Below are positions 11,090 to 21,960 of a DNA stretch of 64,000 nucleotides, one piece after another. Source of the stretch: Notamacropus eugenii (lineage: Eukaryota; Chordata; Mammalia; Diprotodontia; Macropodidae). Under the pieces are notes generated by a model that was not told the DNA's origin, made no database searches, and saw nothing but the letters and a program-made list of their open reading frames with translations. The DNA is taken from positions 52,708,271 through 52,772,270 of the forward strand of contig NC_092875.1 in assembly GCF_028372415.1 (NCBI RefSeq). Direction: 5' to 3'. Position 1 is the stretch's first letter. Each line of letters begins with the position of its first letter. The translations under genes were made by a program, and so were the position numbers.

Positions 11090-11385
11090 GAGTTAGTCTA
11101 TTTTTAAAAGTGTTATTTTCTTCAGCATTTTTTGGGTCTCCTTTAGCAGGCTGTTGACTCGCTTTTCATGATTTTCTTGTGTTGCTCTCATTTTTCTTCC
11201 CAATTTTTCCTCCACCTCTCTTACTTGATTTTCAAAATCCTTTTTGAGCTCTTCCATGGCCTGAGACCATTGCATATTATTTTGGAGCTTTTGGATATAG
11301 AAGCCTTGACTTTTATGTCTTTCTCTGATGGATGCATTGTTCTTCCTCATCTGAAAGAATGAAAGAAAATACCTCTTTACCAAGA
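11090..11385 (-). pseudogene. L1 ORF1p, N-terminal part
   Basis: Encodes a charged coiled-coil segment (MEELKKDFENQVREVEEKLG) upstream, in element orientation, of the nested retroposon. It joins with 10378 downward to form one ORF1. Confidence 0.8.
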
Positions 11386-12171
11386 AAGTAACCTTCTATG
11401 GTTTTTTTCCCCTTTTTTGGACATTTTCCCAGCCAGTTACTTGACTTTTGAGTCCTTTGTCAAGAGGAGTGTACACTCTAGGGACCTGGAAGTTCTCAAT
11501 TCCTGTAAAGTGGCACAATCATGGGAGAGGAGTTTACCCCTCTTCTGGCCTGTGCTCTGATTTGGGAGCAATGACAAGCTTTTCTGCCCAGAATCTGAGA
11601 GTACAATTCCCTCTCCAGAGTCTCCACCACCTCCACCAGGCCAGTGCTCCTCCTCACACCAGGTCTGCCACTCAGGACTGAGACTCAGATCAGTGGTTCA
11701 ATTCCCCCTGGGTGTTTAGCCTGAGGGCTCCAAAAATGGACGCTGCTGCACAGTGGTTGCTGCCCTGGGGGTGGGGGGCGCAGACCGCATTCTCTTCTCA
11801 CCCAGGTGAAACAGCTTTTTCATTGACCTTTCAAGCTACCTTTGGAGTTTGTGGGATGAGAAATCTGGGAAACACAGCTACTGCCTGTGATTCTGCACCC
11901 TGCAGCCTGCTGGTCCTGTCTGTACTGAACAGCACAGCCAAGCCTGGGTTGCACACTGCTCTGAGACAGGTGTGATAGACCTTACCTGTGGGCCTTCCAG
12001 GCTGTCTTGAACCGGAAATCTCTTTCACTCTGTAGTTTTGTGGCTTCTGCTGCTCTGGGATTTGTTTCGAGTCATTTTTACAGGTATTTTATGGGCTCTG
12101 GGGGGATAGCTTCTATAGGTCCATCTTTCTACTCCACTATCTTGGCTGCATTCCTCCTCCCACCCCCCTAG
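11386..12171 (-). promoter_or_regulatory. 5' UTR of the ORF1-only L1 element
   Basis: Minus-strand leader from the 'gcagccaagatagtggag' start to ORF1, locally GC-richer than its surroundings. In L1s this region carries the internal promoter. No individual promoter element was identified. Confidence 0.65.
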
Positions 12172-12180
12172 TAATTTCTT
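12172..12180. repeat. Target-site duplication, right copy (TAATTTCTT)
   Basis: Pairs with 8505-8513. Confidence 0.75.
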
Positions 12181-14104
12181 CCAAGTCAATTTTCAAACCA
12201 GGCCAAGGATTGGGTTCATTTTCTCCTAAGCAGTCATTTTTTTTTCTGTTTCAGAAATACTGGTGTGGAATTAGACTCATTTTGACCAGATGCAAAGACA
12301 AAAGGAGATGAAGGGTTGATCACCTTTAAAAAATTCACCAAGTCACCTTCATCATCCCCCAAGGACTGAAATCTTGGCCAATGGGAAGCAAGCAAAGCAA
12401 CTCCATGCATTTCTAGGTAGAAGGTGAGGGACAGAGGTAATTTAATTTACCTTATATTGAGTTCAAATATGCTTCCCTATGATTGCTCCAACTCCTTCTG
12501 TTACTCCCCAAGGATAACAATGAAAGAGTCAGAAGGGGAGCCTTGTTTAGGGAATTATGTTTGGATAAGTTGATGCTAGAATAGATTACAAAGAGAAATG
12601 TTCCTAAGGATTTAGAAGAGATCAAGCCCATCCTGCTTTAAGATATCATAGCCCACCCCCATATCACCATCTCAAAAGAACCATCCTTTAATATACATGC
12701 AACATGAAGGGGCCCCACACATGTAGAGAGACCCACCTCTGACAAAAATCTATTGTTGTGTGGCTGAAGAAAGGCAGAACAGACATCTCTGACCTCTTCT
12801 TCTCCTGACTTTTCCCAAGGGAAACTTTCATTCCTGTCAGGAGAGGAAGCAAGAGATTGTTCTCCACAGAGAGAGGGCATACTAGGCTAGAATTATATCT
12901 ATCTGTTCCCTTAAATATTTTTAGGCTTGGGGGTATGATCAGGTTCAATCTAATTTCTGATTTGTCATTATTGGAGGGAAAGAAGACCCCTAAATTTTAT
13001 ATCCATGTCTTGACCTTTTTCTCATCAATACCAATTCCACAATGAATACACATAAGCAATAGCAAAGAAACCCATTTATCCAAATCATAGCCAAACAGAA
13101 ATGGAAGAAGGTATACGAAGGAAAATACAGACCAGACAATACAGAGTGAAGCTCTCCCATTAGGATCAGTTCAACCAAGAAAGACTGTTCTTCATACAAA
13201 GAGTTTTCTTATATATTTGATCTCATTTAAGGGGAACTTCCCATATTCTCTAAAGAAACAAGTTGGGAAGAGGGACATGATGGAGCCTTCCAGCTCCTCT
13301 CATGTATTCCTAGAGTCTTTTCCTTCAGCATTCTGAATTGGGGTTGGTCTCTTCTACCTTCTCTCTTGAAGTTGGAAACCCTCAAAGAAACTTGACACTC
13401 AAAGAAGACTTGAAGCTTGATGACTCCCCAAAATGGACTTGACCTGAAGAGTTCCAAAAAGGACTGATGAAGGCTGGAGCTCTCTTACCAACATAGCCCT
13501 GTCCTTCATGAAGGGCAGGACATTCATCTCTATCAACCAGAAAAAAAGGTCCATACAATGCTTTTGGAGCAGGGTTTAAACACATGGAGGATGGACATAA
13601 CACTCACCCTTTTCTCCTCTTTGTCTCTTTCCAGGCTGGGTTGATGACCCAGCCAGCACTTATATACAAATCATGATTCCCAGATTGCTACAAGTCATTC
13701 TCTAAAGTGTTAGGAAGCTGTAGCTGGGAGAATGTACTTCTACTCTTCACATCGTTAATCCTGAGCTCTCATCACTCTACTTCTTATTTAACAAATTAGC
13801 ATCTATGGCACCATTAACTCTTTTTTAAAAGCATAAAGTTAGTTCATTTTATATTAAATTTTTATTTATATATGTAAGAGAAAGCTTTTCTATTTTTGAG
13901 AGTATATTTACACATTTAGACATTTTTGCTTATATATACTTTCTTAATAAATGTTAAGCATTTATATATTTCATTTCAAGAAATTACACTTTGAGCTTTG
14001 AATGCAACCTTAATTGAACTGATTCTTAAACCCCAAAGCTTTGGGATAGATGGTTTCCTTTAGTAGACAAGTGAAATACAAAAAGATGTTACAAAGTCAG
14101 AAAT
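12181..14104. other. Intergenic, no gene recognised
   Basis: Both strands lack open frames with family resemblance. 13800-14000 is very AT-rich. No repeat is named with confidence. Confidence 0.6.
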
Positions 14105-14365
14105 CTGGTCACCTAGGTGGCACAGCGGATAGAGCACCAGGCTTAGAGTCAGGAAGACCTGAGTTCAAATATAGCCTCAGATACTAGTTGTGCGACCCCT
14201 GGTTAGTCACTTACTCTTTTTCTGCCTCAGTTTCCTAAACTATAAAATGGGGATAATAGTAGCATCTACCTTACAGGGATGTTATGTGGACCAAATGAGC
14301 TAATATTTGTAAAAGCATTTAGCACAGTGCCTGGTACATAGTAGGTGTGTAATGAATGGTTGTCC
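14105..14365 (+). repeat. tRNA-headed CORE-type SINE
   Basis: It begins with the marsupial tRNA-related head (cacctaggtggcacagcgg, then agagcaccagg and gacctgagttcaaat). It continues with a MIR/CORE-like body (cctcagtttcctaaactataaaatgg) and ends in 'cctggtacatagtaggtgtg'. It is diverged but complete-looking. Confidence 0.85.
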
Positions 14366-14469
14366 TTTTTATTCCTTTTCCTATAGAATGTACAGTAACA
14401 TTTTAAAAATAACCTCTAAAATCAGGAAATTCAAAGTAATTATTTCCCTTACAAGCCCTAAAAATCACT

Positions 14470-14484
14470 TCCATGGAAATTCTT
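14470..14484. repeat. 15-bp target-site duplication, left copy
   Basis: TCCATGGAAATTCTT, identical to 17320-17334. Confidence 0.9.
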
Positions 14485-14815
14485 CTTTTTAATCTTTTAG
14501 AAAAAAATTTAGATTTAATTACATAATGCAAAAGAAAAAAAAGTTATATGATAAACTTAAATATAAAACAAAGAAAGAAAAAAACATGTCATGTGCATAA
14601 TAGAATGTAAAAGTGCATTCAAAATGTATAGCAAGAAATTTCCATTTCATGCAAGCCTATATAATAAATGCTATACATTGTGTCCAGAGCTGTCCGTCTT
14701 TTCTTGTTGGTTTTCTTTTGTTCTCTGCTGTACAATTTTTATTTTGTTCTTTTCTCCCCTTCTTTCCCATACTCCAACACTTCAGAAGCTACAATTAAGC
14801 ATGAATATATTTATA

Positions 14816-14872
14816 TACAGATATAGATATATACATACATGTATACATATATATACATGTATACATACATAT
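14816..14872. repeat. TA/TACA-rich microsatellite
   Basis: Imperfect TATACA/TACATG tract inside the 3' part of the ORF1-only element. Confidence 0.85.
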
Positions 14873-15539
14873 CTGAACATATATTTTTCCCTAACAGCAC
14901 CTACTCCTAATCTTTAATTTTATGTCTATGTGTATTTCTGATTTCCTGTTCCTCCTGACTCATCTATTTTACTTCTATCCATGACCTTGACCTCCTATTG
15001 CTTAACCTACCTCTTCTCCAATGATCCTTCCCTTATCCTCCCATTCCCATAAATCTAAACACCATTCTATATCCTCTTTTAACCTATTCCCTCACCCTCC
15101 CCTCTAAAGATTCCTCCCTTATCCTCTCTCCCCTCCCTATCCCCTTGTCATTTTATTTCTTTCTAAATTTAGAAGACTTTTATACTCTTCTAGATATACA
15201 TGAATTATTCCCTCTTGACCCCATTCCAAATGGAAGTAAGTTTTCAGAACTGCCCTTCTCCCCATCTAATTCCTCTGCATTGGTTCTTTCTCTCATACCT
15301 CATTTGCATAAGATAATTACTCTTTTTAGCTGTTCCTGAACAGTTTTACTTTTGGAACTTATATCATGCTTAGATCTCCCCCAATATGTCTTAGGAAGTA
15401 CCCAATGACTAACAATCTTAGACATGCTTTACATACATAAAAAGTAAACAGTCTGTCCTTGTTAAATCCTTCCTAATCAGTCTTTGGTATGTACATTATG
15501 TTGCTCTTGGTTCTTGTATGCCAAATCTTTTATTAAGTT

Positions 15540-16600
15540 CAGGTTCTTTTTTTTTCAATAATGTCCTTTTTTCCATTCAGAATTATGCTTAGCTTTGGTG
15601 GTTATGATATTTTCTGCTGAAATCCAATTCTTTTGTTCTTCAATATATAATGTTTGGGGGCAGCTAGGTGGTGCAGTAGATAGAGCACCAGTGCAGGAGT
15701 CAGGAGGACCTGAGTTCAAGTCTCACCTCAGGCACTTGACACTCACTAGCTGTGTGACCTTGGGCGAGTCACTTAACCCCAATTGCCTCATCCTGGGTCA
15801 TCTCCAGTCATCCTGATGAATATCTGGTCACTAGATTCAGATGGCTCTGGAGGAGATGTGAGGTGGGTGACCTGCACAGCCCTCCCTCACTCAAAACAAA
15901 GTCAAGTGAAAGTCATGTCATCATTTCTCTGATGGCATGATCTTCTTTGGCAATGAAGGACAAACACAGCAATATAATGTTCCAAGACCTGTAGTTTCTT
16001 AGTGTCACCACTGCTAGCTCTTGTGTGATTCTAATTGTGGCGCTGTCATATATAAGTTGTTTCTTTTTCTTGTTGTTTGTAATATTTTATCCTTGAGCTG
16101 GGGATTTTGGGATTTGACTCTAATATTCTTGTGAGTTTTCCATAGGATCTCTTTCGATGATAATTGGTAGATTTTTTCTATTTTCACCCCCCCCCTTGTT
16201 CTAATTCTTCAGGACAATTTTCTTTAATTATTTCTTGTATTGTATCAAGATTCATTTTTAGTTTATAGCTTTTGACTAGTCCAATTAATCTTATGTTGTT
16301 TTCTTCTTGAACTGTTGTCCAGTTCAGTTGTTTTTCTTATGAGATGTTTCACTTTCTCTTGTATTTTTTCATTCTTCATTTTTGTTTTATTATTTCTTCA
16401 TCTCAGTTTCCCCTTGCCCAATTCTGATTTTCAAGGAGTCATTTTCTTTCTTAAGATTTTGGATCTCCTTTTCTAATTGTCTGACTCTCTTTCCATAATC
16501 TTGTTTTTCTTGGATTATTTTAGTTTTTCCTCAGTTTCTCTCATTTGACTTTTAAATTCTTTTAAATTCTTTTTGGGCAGGTGGTCATTTCATATTACTC
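15540..16600 (-). pseudogene. Decayed L1 ORF1 with nested SINE
   Basis: The minus strand retains the ORF1 RNA-binding block (recognisable around 16080-16330 as the counterpart of 10120-9880) and a coiled-coil region (16380-16600). There are many stops and indels. A SINE (15655-15975) interrupts the C-terminal part. Confidence 0.7.
15655..15975 (+). repeat. tRNA-headed, RTE-tailed SINE, complete (MAR1-like)
   Basis: The tRNA-like head 'gggcagctaggtggtgcag' is followed by 'gacctgagttcaagt' (B-box-like) and 'tgtgaccttgggcgagtcac'. Then comes a body 'catctccagtcatcctgatg' and a tail 'catgatcttctttggcaatgaag' shared with the minus-strand copies at 1698, 56337 and 57003. This is the only copy here with both head and tail, so it defines the family for the window. 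Confidence 0.9.
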
Positions 16601-17319
16601 TTTGGGGTAGTAGAAGGTTTCTTTGATTCAGTATCCTCCTCTGAAGATGAACTTTGGTCTTCCCTATTCCCATAATAACTCTCTATGGTTGGATTCTTTC
16701 TCCTTTGCCTTTGCATTTTTTGGTAATAATTTAGTTTTGTAATAACCTCTTATCCTGAGAGACAGGGGATGGTATCTCTGGCCTCACATCTTCCTTCAGT
16801 TCTCCCCTCTGACCTTGAACCCAAACTAAGACTTTTAGTCTCCTGTAAGTGCCTACACCCAACAGTGTCCCTGCCCCACTGCTTCAAGCATGTGCTGGTT
16901 TCTTCTTACCTCCAGCTGTGTCTCTGCAGCACAGCTGGGTCTGGAGTTCCTTGTCAATCAGGGTTGCCTCTATATACTCCAAAAGAGATGCCTAACTCAC
17001 TTCAGTGTCCTTGGATTAAAAGTTCCTGTAGCTGGGGCTGAAACAGTCTCTCCAAACCAGTGAACCCCAGGGCTTACTGCTTGTTGTTTAAATAGTCCTA
17101 GCCTGGAGGTGTTTACTCTTCACAGAGATGGAACCTTGTCCTCCAATATTTCTTTGGATCTTCTCCAATTGTCCCAGTAGGCCCACTGTTCTGTCCCTAC
17201 TCTTCTTTATTTTCACCACTCTATGTTCACCCTGAGGTGCTATTTTATCTGTTTTGTGGAGGAAAAGCTTGAGAGCTTGAAATTTACTGACCTACTCTCT
17301 CATCTTCCCAGAATCCTCT
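16601..17319 (-). promoter_or_regulatory. 5' UTR of second-lineage ORF1-only element
   Basis: Leader from the element start (at 17319 on the minus strand) to ORF1. It is the homologue of 22985-23649. Confidence 0.6.
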
Positions 17320-17334
17320 CCATGGAAATTCTTA
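17320..17334. repeat. 15-bp target-site duplication, right copy
   Basis: TCCATGGAAATTCTT, identical to 14470-14484. Confidence 0.9.
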
Positions 17335-17649
17335 ATGCTAGTACTTCTGGTCATGTCTCAAAAAGCTTATCTCTATTGCTAAATTCCCATGGAAGTGAGA
17401 GGTGGCTACATATTTGACTCTTCATCTAAGAAAGTTTCTTATAACTTCCTTATATTTTAATATTTATGCTGTTAGGTCACTTATACTACTTTAAGTTACC
17501 AACAGGAAGTTATTTGTGTCTCTCTAGTATTCCTTTTGCTCATAAATAAAAAAAAAATTATAGTAATGAAACTAGGAGAGAGACAACCTTTGGAAAACAA
17601 ATACTATGTAACTAAGGGAACCTAAAGTGTTACAATGAAGTATAGGGAA
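17335..17649. other. Intergenic, no feature
   Basis: AT-rich sequence between two retroelements. Nothing is recognised. Confidence 0.6.
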
Positions 17650-18480
17650 CTAAGGATGGTGTATGTTGTGTTTGGGGAGGACCAGTACCTTTGGTGTGAT
17701 GGCTGCTGAGCCCTTTTTGGGGCTCTTTCCACCTTTGGTGTCCACTGCTTCCACCCAACTCTCACCTATGGCTCCAAGAAGCTGCAGCATGTGCAACAGT
17801 CATGCCCTGGTAAACCTTTTGGCAGATGGGCCAAACCAGGTTGAGGATAACCAAGGGGTCCCTTGGTGAGTTTGGGAGGTGTCTACCCCAAGCATCTGAA
17901 GACTTCCACTGGTGGAATGGGCAGATGAGAACAATTTGTTCCAACAGTCATGAAAGCAGCTGAAGCAGGTGATGTGGAGTGCTTAGAGCTTGGTTAGTCA
18001 TTGAAGACCCCAAGGTCATCCACTGCAACCTGAGTCATTGCCACCATCTTAACTGTGTCCTCTCATAGGACTATGATGACTCTGGAGGAGAGAGTGATGC
18101 TGATGACTTTATGCAACTCTGCCTTGCTTAAATCCAATTTGCACATGAATCAAAAGATATCACCTACACAACTTTACTATTATGCCTCAAAGCCCTGTGG
18201 CAACAGGCAAGTGATAAAGCAGCAGGTGCGGATACACTGGGAGCTATAATCACAATTCTGTACACAGGCAACCCAGGCCATAGGGCTGTTTCAAACTGGA
18301 AGCAGCAGTGGAACTCTGCAGCCCCCTGGGTGTTTGAAGAGCCTTTTAAGGATCTCACTGCTCACCTCCTTGTGTGAGGAAGGGGGCTAGAAAAGATGTC
18401 CTAAACATTGTCTGATTACCCAACCCTGGCCTGATTACCATGGCAGGCAGGGAATCCCACTGTGTGGGGAAAAAATGTAC

Positions 18481-19312
18481 AAAAACACCCAGATGATTCC
18501 ACTCACTATTGGCACATGGAACATGCACACACTTATAGACAACACACAATACAGTAGATCTGAAGCACAAACTGCTCTTGTTGCAAGAGAACTCAACAGG
18601 TGTTGCATCCAAAAAGCAACCCTGAGTGAAACAAAATTTGCAAATGAAGGCCAGCTTACTGAAGTTGGAACTGGATATACATTTTTTCTGGAGTGGGTGA
18701 AGTAAAGGGGAGTGCCATGAAGCTGGCTGTAGGTTTTGCAGTCAAAAGTAATCTAGTCAGCAAACTGGTATGCTTGCCAAAAGGAGTGAATGACAGGTTC
18801 ATGACAAGGTGATTGCCACTCACAGGAAAATGCCATGCCACCATCATCAGTGCCTATGCTCCAACCATGACAAAACCTGATGAGGTCAAAGAAAATTTCA
18901 TGAAGATCTGGGGACCCTTATCATCAATGTGTCAAAAGAAAACAAGCTTATAATTCTGGGTGACTTTAATGCTAGAGTAGACTCAAACTACCAGACTTGG
19001 CAGGGAGTCCTAGGGAAGAATGGAGTTGGAAACAACAGCAATAGTCATTTACTGCTGAAGACGTGAGCATCCCATGACCTTCTTATGACCAACACTGTTT
19101 TCCATTTACCTAAATGCAACAAAACTTCATGGATGCACCCTCACAGCAAACATTGGCATCTAATAGACTATGTGATTGTCAGGAGAAGACACAGACAAGA
19201 TGTAAGAGTGACAAAAGCAATGTGTGGTCCAGAGTGCTGGAATGATCATAGACTTATTTTTTACCAGCTAAATATTCACATTCATCAAAAGTGCCACCCC
19301 AAGGTAAAATGA
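18481..19312 (+). pseudogene. RTE endonuclease domain, broken
   Basis: AP-endonuclease-type nicking domain of the LINE. Visible landmarks are the N-terminal TIGTWNMHTL, ILGDFNARVD (catalytic Asp/Asn, near 18955), HWHLIDYVIVRRR (near 19160) and NDHRLIF (near 19245) where SDHRL is usual. At least two frame changes and in-frame stops separate these blocks. Confidence 0.88.
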
Positions 19313-19450
19313 CTACCAGAAGAATTAATGTCAACAAAATTAGAGCTTTTCTCTGAGCATGAACAATTTTTGGCTAACTTGGAGGAAAAGTTTAGTCAGC
19401 ACATAGTTGGCAACAGTGGAGCAGAAAAGGAGTGAACAGCTTACAGAGGC

Positions 19451-20104
19451 TTGGTGTACAGCACTGCATTTGTTCTTCTGGGTCAGAACACTCAAAAAGA
19501 CCAAGAAAGGTTTGTTGAAAATGATGGGGAAATTCAGAAGCTACTAAACAAAAAACAAGAACTCCACAGGATATACCAGCAGGATAGTTCATCCATCTCC
19601 AAGAAGGCAGCATTTAGTTCTTTCAAAAGTAAAGTACAAGCAAAGCTTAGAGAGATGCAGGATTCCTGGCTCAGTAAGAAGGCAAATGAAATCCAGTTTT
19701 ATGGTGATAGGAACAATCCAAAGCACTTTTATGATTCCCTGAAAGCTATTTATGGACCAAAAACCTATGGTGCATCACAACTACTCAGGGCTGATGGAAC
19801 CATATTGATTAGTGATAAGGACAAGATCCTAGAGAGATGGACTGAACACATCTATAGTGTTCTCAACAGACCATCATCAATCAATGCTGAAGCCATTGAC
19901 CATTTACCTCAGGTTGAAGTCAATCCCTCCTTAGCTGAACTTCCAGCTGAAGAAGAGATTTTGAGGGCCATTAGTCTCCTTTCATATGGCAAAGCACCTG
20001 GTGCTGATTCTATTCCAGTTGAGATTTACAAGGTAGGGGAACCATTGCTCGTACAAAAACTGACTGAAATTTTCCAGGTGATATGGCAAGAAGTTATCTC
20101 ATAG
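19451..20104 (+). pseudogene. RTE linker and reverse transcriptase N-terminus
   Basis: Open for 217 codons. A helical, charged linker is followed by AISLLSYGKAPGADSIPVEI, the canonical start of the non-LTR RT (motif 0/1 region), near 19960-20030. A stop (TAG at 20102-20104) then interrupts what should be a continuous polyprotein. Confidence 0.9.
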
Positions 20105-20289
20105 GAGTGCAAGAATGCCTCCACAGTCTATCTCTATAAAAATAAAGGGAATAGATTGTTCTGAGACAATTGCAAGGGGATCTCTCACCTAGTAATTGCT
20201 GGCAGAATTCTTGTTAGAATTCTCCTTAATAGGCTGATCCTTCACCTTGAAGATAGGTATACACCTGGGAGCCAGTGTGGCTTCAGAAA

Positions 20290-21034
20290 GGGCTGAGGAA
20301 TAGTCAATATAGTGTTTGCTGCCCGACAACTCCAGGAGAAATGCCAGGAGCAGAACAGAGGTCTTTACATACTGTTCATGGATCTGACCAAGGCCTTTGA
20401 CACTATTAATCGTGATGACTTCTGGAAAATTATGTCAAAATTTTGTTGCCCAGAGAAGTTCATCAGTATTGTACATCAGTTTCATGATGGCATGTTTGCT
20501 CAAGTTCTGGATAGTGGACAATGCTCTCGTACCTTCCCAATAACCAATGGAATGAAACAGGGCTGTGTGTTTGGTCCCATGCTTTTTAGTATGATGTTTT
20601 CAGCCATGTTGTCAAGTGCTTTCAATGAGCATGAACACTGCATCAAGGTCAACTACCGTACTGATGATAAGTTTTTCAACTTGAAAAGGCTACAAACCAA
20701 GACCAAAGTAGAGGGAGTGTTGGTGTGTGATTTTCTGTTTGCAGATGATTGTGCACTGAATGCATCACCTGAAGCTGAAATTCAACAAAATATGAATCAG
20801 TTCTCTGCTGTCTGCACTAATTCTGGCCTAATAATTAACACCAAGAAAACACAGGTGCCCGATCAGCCACCACCACACCATTCATATGTGGAACCATCAA
20901 TTACAACAAATAGACAAGTGAATAAGTTCACTTATCTTGGTAGTGTACTTTCCATGGATGTACACATTGAAAATGAGGTTGATGAATGCATTGCCAGCCT
21001 AGCTCAGTGTTTGGGAGGCTCAGAAGAAAAGTAA
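20290..21034 (+). pseudogene. RTE reverse transcriptase catalytic core
   Basis: RT palm motifs are LFMDLTKAFDTI (first catalytic Asp, near 20375), NGMKQGCVFGPMLF (near 20545) and FADDCALN (the DD pair, 20738-20761), followed by GLIINTKKT and YLGS. Catalytic residues look intact in this piece, but the frame shifts at about 21030 and stops upstream at 20296. Confidence 0.92.
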
Positions 21035-21680
21035 AGGAGAGAAGAGTTATTAGACTGACTACCAAACTGAAGGTCTACAGAGTTGTTGTGCTGACCTCAT
21101 TGTTGTATGCCTGTGAAACATGGACAGTCTATCAATGCCATGCCAGGAAATGGAATCACTTCCATTTGAACTGTCTTATGAAGATTCTGAAGATCACCTG
21201 CCAGGACAAGGTACCTGACACTGAGGTCCTTGCTGGAACTGAACTACCAAGCATTCAAACTATGCTTCAGAGAGTGCAACTCTGATGGTTTGGTCACGTT
21301 GTTCAAATGCAAAATATATGCTTGCCAAAAAGACTATTTTATGGAGAACTTGCATGGGGCAGGTGATCACATGATGGTCAGAAGAAGCGATACAAGGACA
21401 TTCTCAAGGTCTCTCTCAGAAACTTTGGATCTGACCATGCAACATGGGAGACACTGGCATAGGACTGCTCAGCATGGCACTCCCACATCAAGAAGAATGC
21501 TGTGCTCTATGCTCAAAGCAAAATTGAGACAGCACAAAGTAAAAGCAGGATGAACAAATTTGCAGTATCCACTCCAAATATTCACATGGACTATCTGTGC
21601 CCAACCTGGAATAGAGCATTCCAAGCTCATATTGGTCTGATCAGCCATTGTTGGACACATTGAAAGTTCCCTTTATCATG
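21035..21680 (+). pseudogene. RTE C-terminal region with decayed zinc-finger-like end
   Basis: Contains LLYACETWTVYQ, a GWSRH-like 'WFGHVVQMQN' region and a terminal LCPTWNRAF...HIGLISH segment (21591-21660). In the fragment at 51310-51350 the corresponding residues are CPTCGRAF, so the second cysteine of a C2H2-like finger has become Trp here. Confidence 0.8.
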
Positions 21681-21735
21681 GTCGTGTTATTTTGGTTGTC
21701 TTCAACAATGAAGGAGAACAACTGAACCAAACCTA

Positions 21736-21960
21736 GTGATCTAAGTACAAGTAGATAGAAACTACACTGTAAAGAAATTTAAATGTCATTCTTTAACCAT
21801 AGTCCCCAAGCCAACCATTCCCAGCTCCTTCATTTGATGCATGATTTACATGGGCTTCAGTCCTCTCACCATTCATCCCAGACATCCTCCTCTAGAAGTC
21901 CTCCAGCTCTTCAGTTCCTGAGATGGCATTCCCACGATTAACATTCCTTCATCTACAAAC
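21736..21960. other. Intergenic gap, no feature
   Basis: Short unclassified sequence between the RTE and the next L1-derived fragment. Confidence 0.6.

Larger units (their letters stand above)
8514..12171 (-). mobile_element. ORF1-only L1 element (half-L1 type), with nested retroposon
   Basis: Read on the minus strand, the order is a G-rich start, 'gcagccaagatagtggagtag' leader, about 0.8 kb of 5' UTR, an L1 ORF1 (about 11385 to 9600), a purine-rich stretch with a microsatellite, an L1-type 3' end ('gaatgctaaaaactaaaaac') and an A-rich tail. No endonuclease or reverse transcriptase sequence is present. A 9-bp target duplication flanks it, so both ends look original rather than truncated. A 0.7-kb retroposon (10379-11089) splits ORF1. 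ORF1-only 'half-L1' (HAL1) families are known in mammals. Sharing its last 60-100 bp with full L1s (compare 60625-60720) suggests it is mobilised by L1 ORF2 protein. Confidence 0.85.
14485..17319 (-). mobile_element. Second-lineage ORF1-only L1 element, full length
   Basis: A perfect 15-bp duplication brackets it. On the minus strand the order is a leader beginning 'gaggattctgggaagatgag' (counterpart of the L1 start at 22990), about 0.7 kb of 5' UTR, a decayed ORF1 (about 16600 to 15540), a purine-rich stretch and an A-rich 3' region. No ORF2 is present, so this is a complete insertion of an ORF1-only unit of about 2.5 kb once the nested SINE is subtracted. Its leader matches the L1 at 22985, not the element at 8514, so ORF2 was lost independently or in a different lineage. 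Confidence 0.8.
17650..21735 (+). mobile_element. RTE-type LINE, near full length, inactivated
   Basis: A non-LTR retrotransposon of about 4.1 kb. It has a 5' leader (17650-18480), an AP-type endonuclease (18481-19310), a linker, a reverse transcriptase (about 19990-20970), a thumb/C-terminal region (to 21550), a C2H2-finger-like end (21590-21660) and a short 3' UTR ending near 'tattttggttgtcttcaac'. Stops and frameshifts are frequent (e.g. near 18705, 18890, 19310, 20104, 20296, 21034). The leader is shared with short derivatives at 35530 and 42415, and the 3' part with 51200. The RTE clade assignment is by recalled motif pattern, and exact ends are uncertain. Confidence 0.85.

Noticed and set aside
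15655..15975. tRNA gene at the SINE head
   Set aside because: The head has tRNA-like promoter boxes but no complete cloverleaf, and it continues into the SINE body and RTE tail. The same applies at 14105 and 37705.
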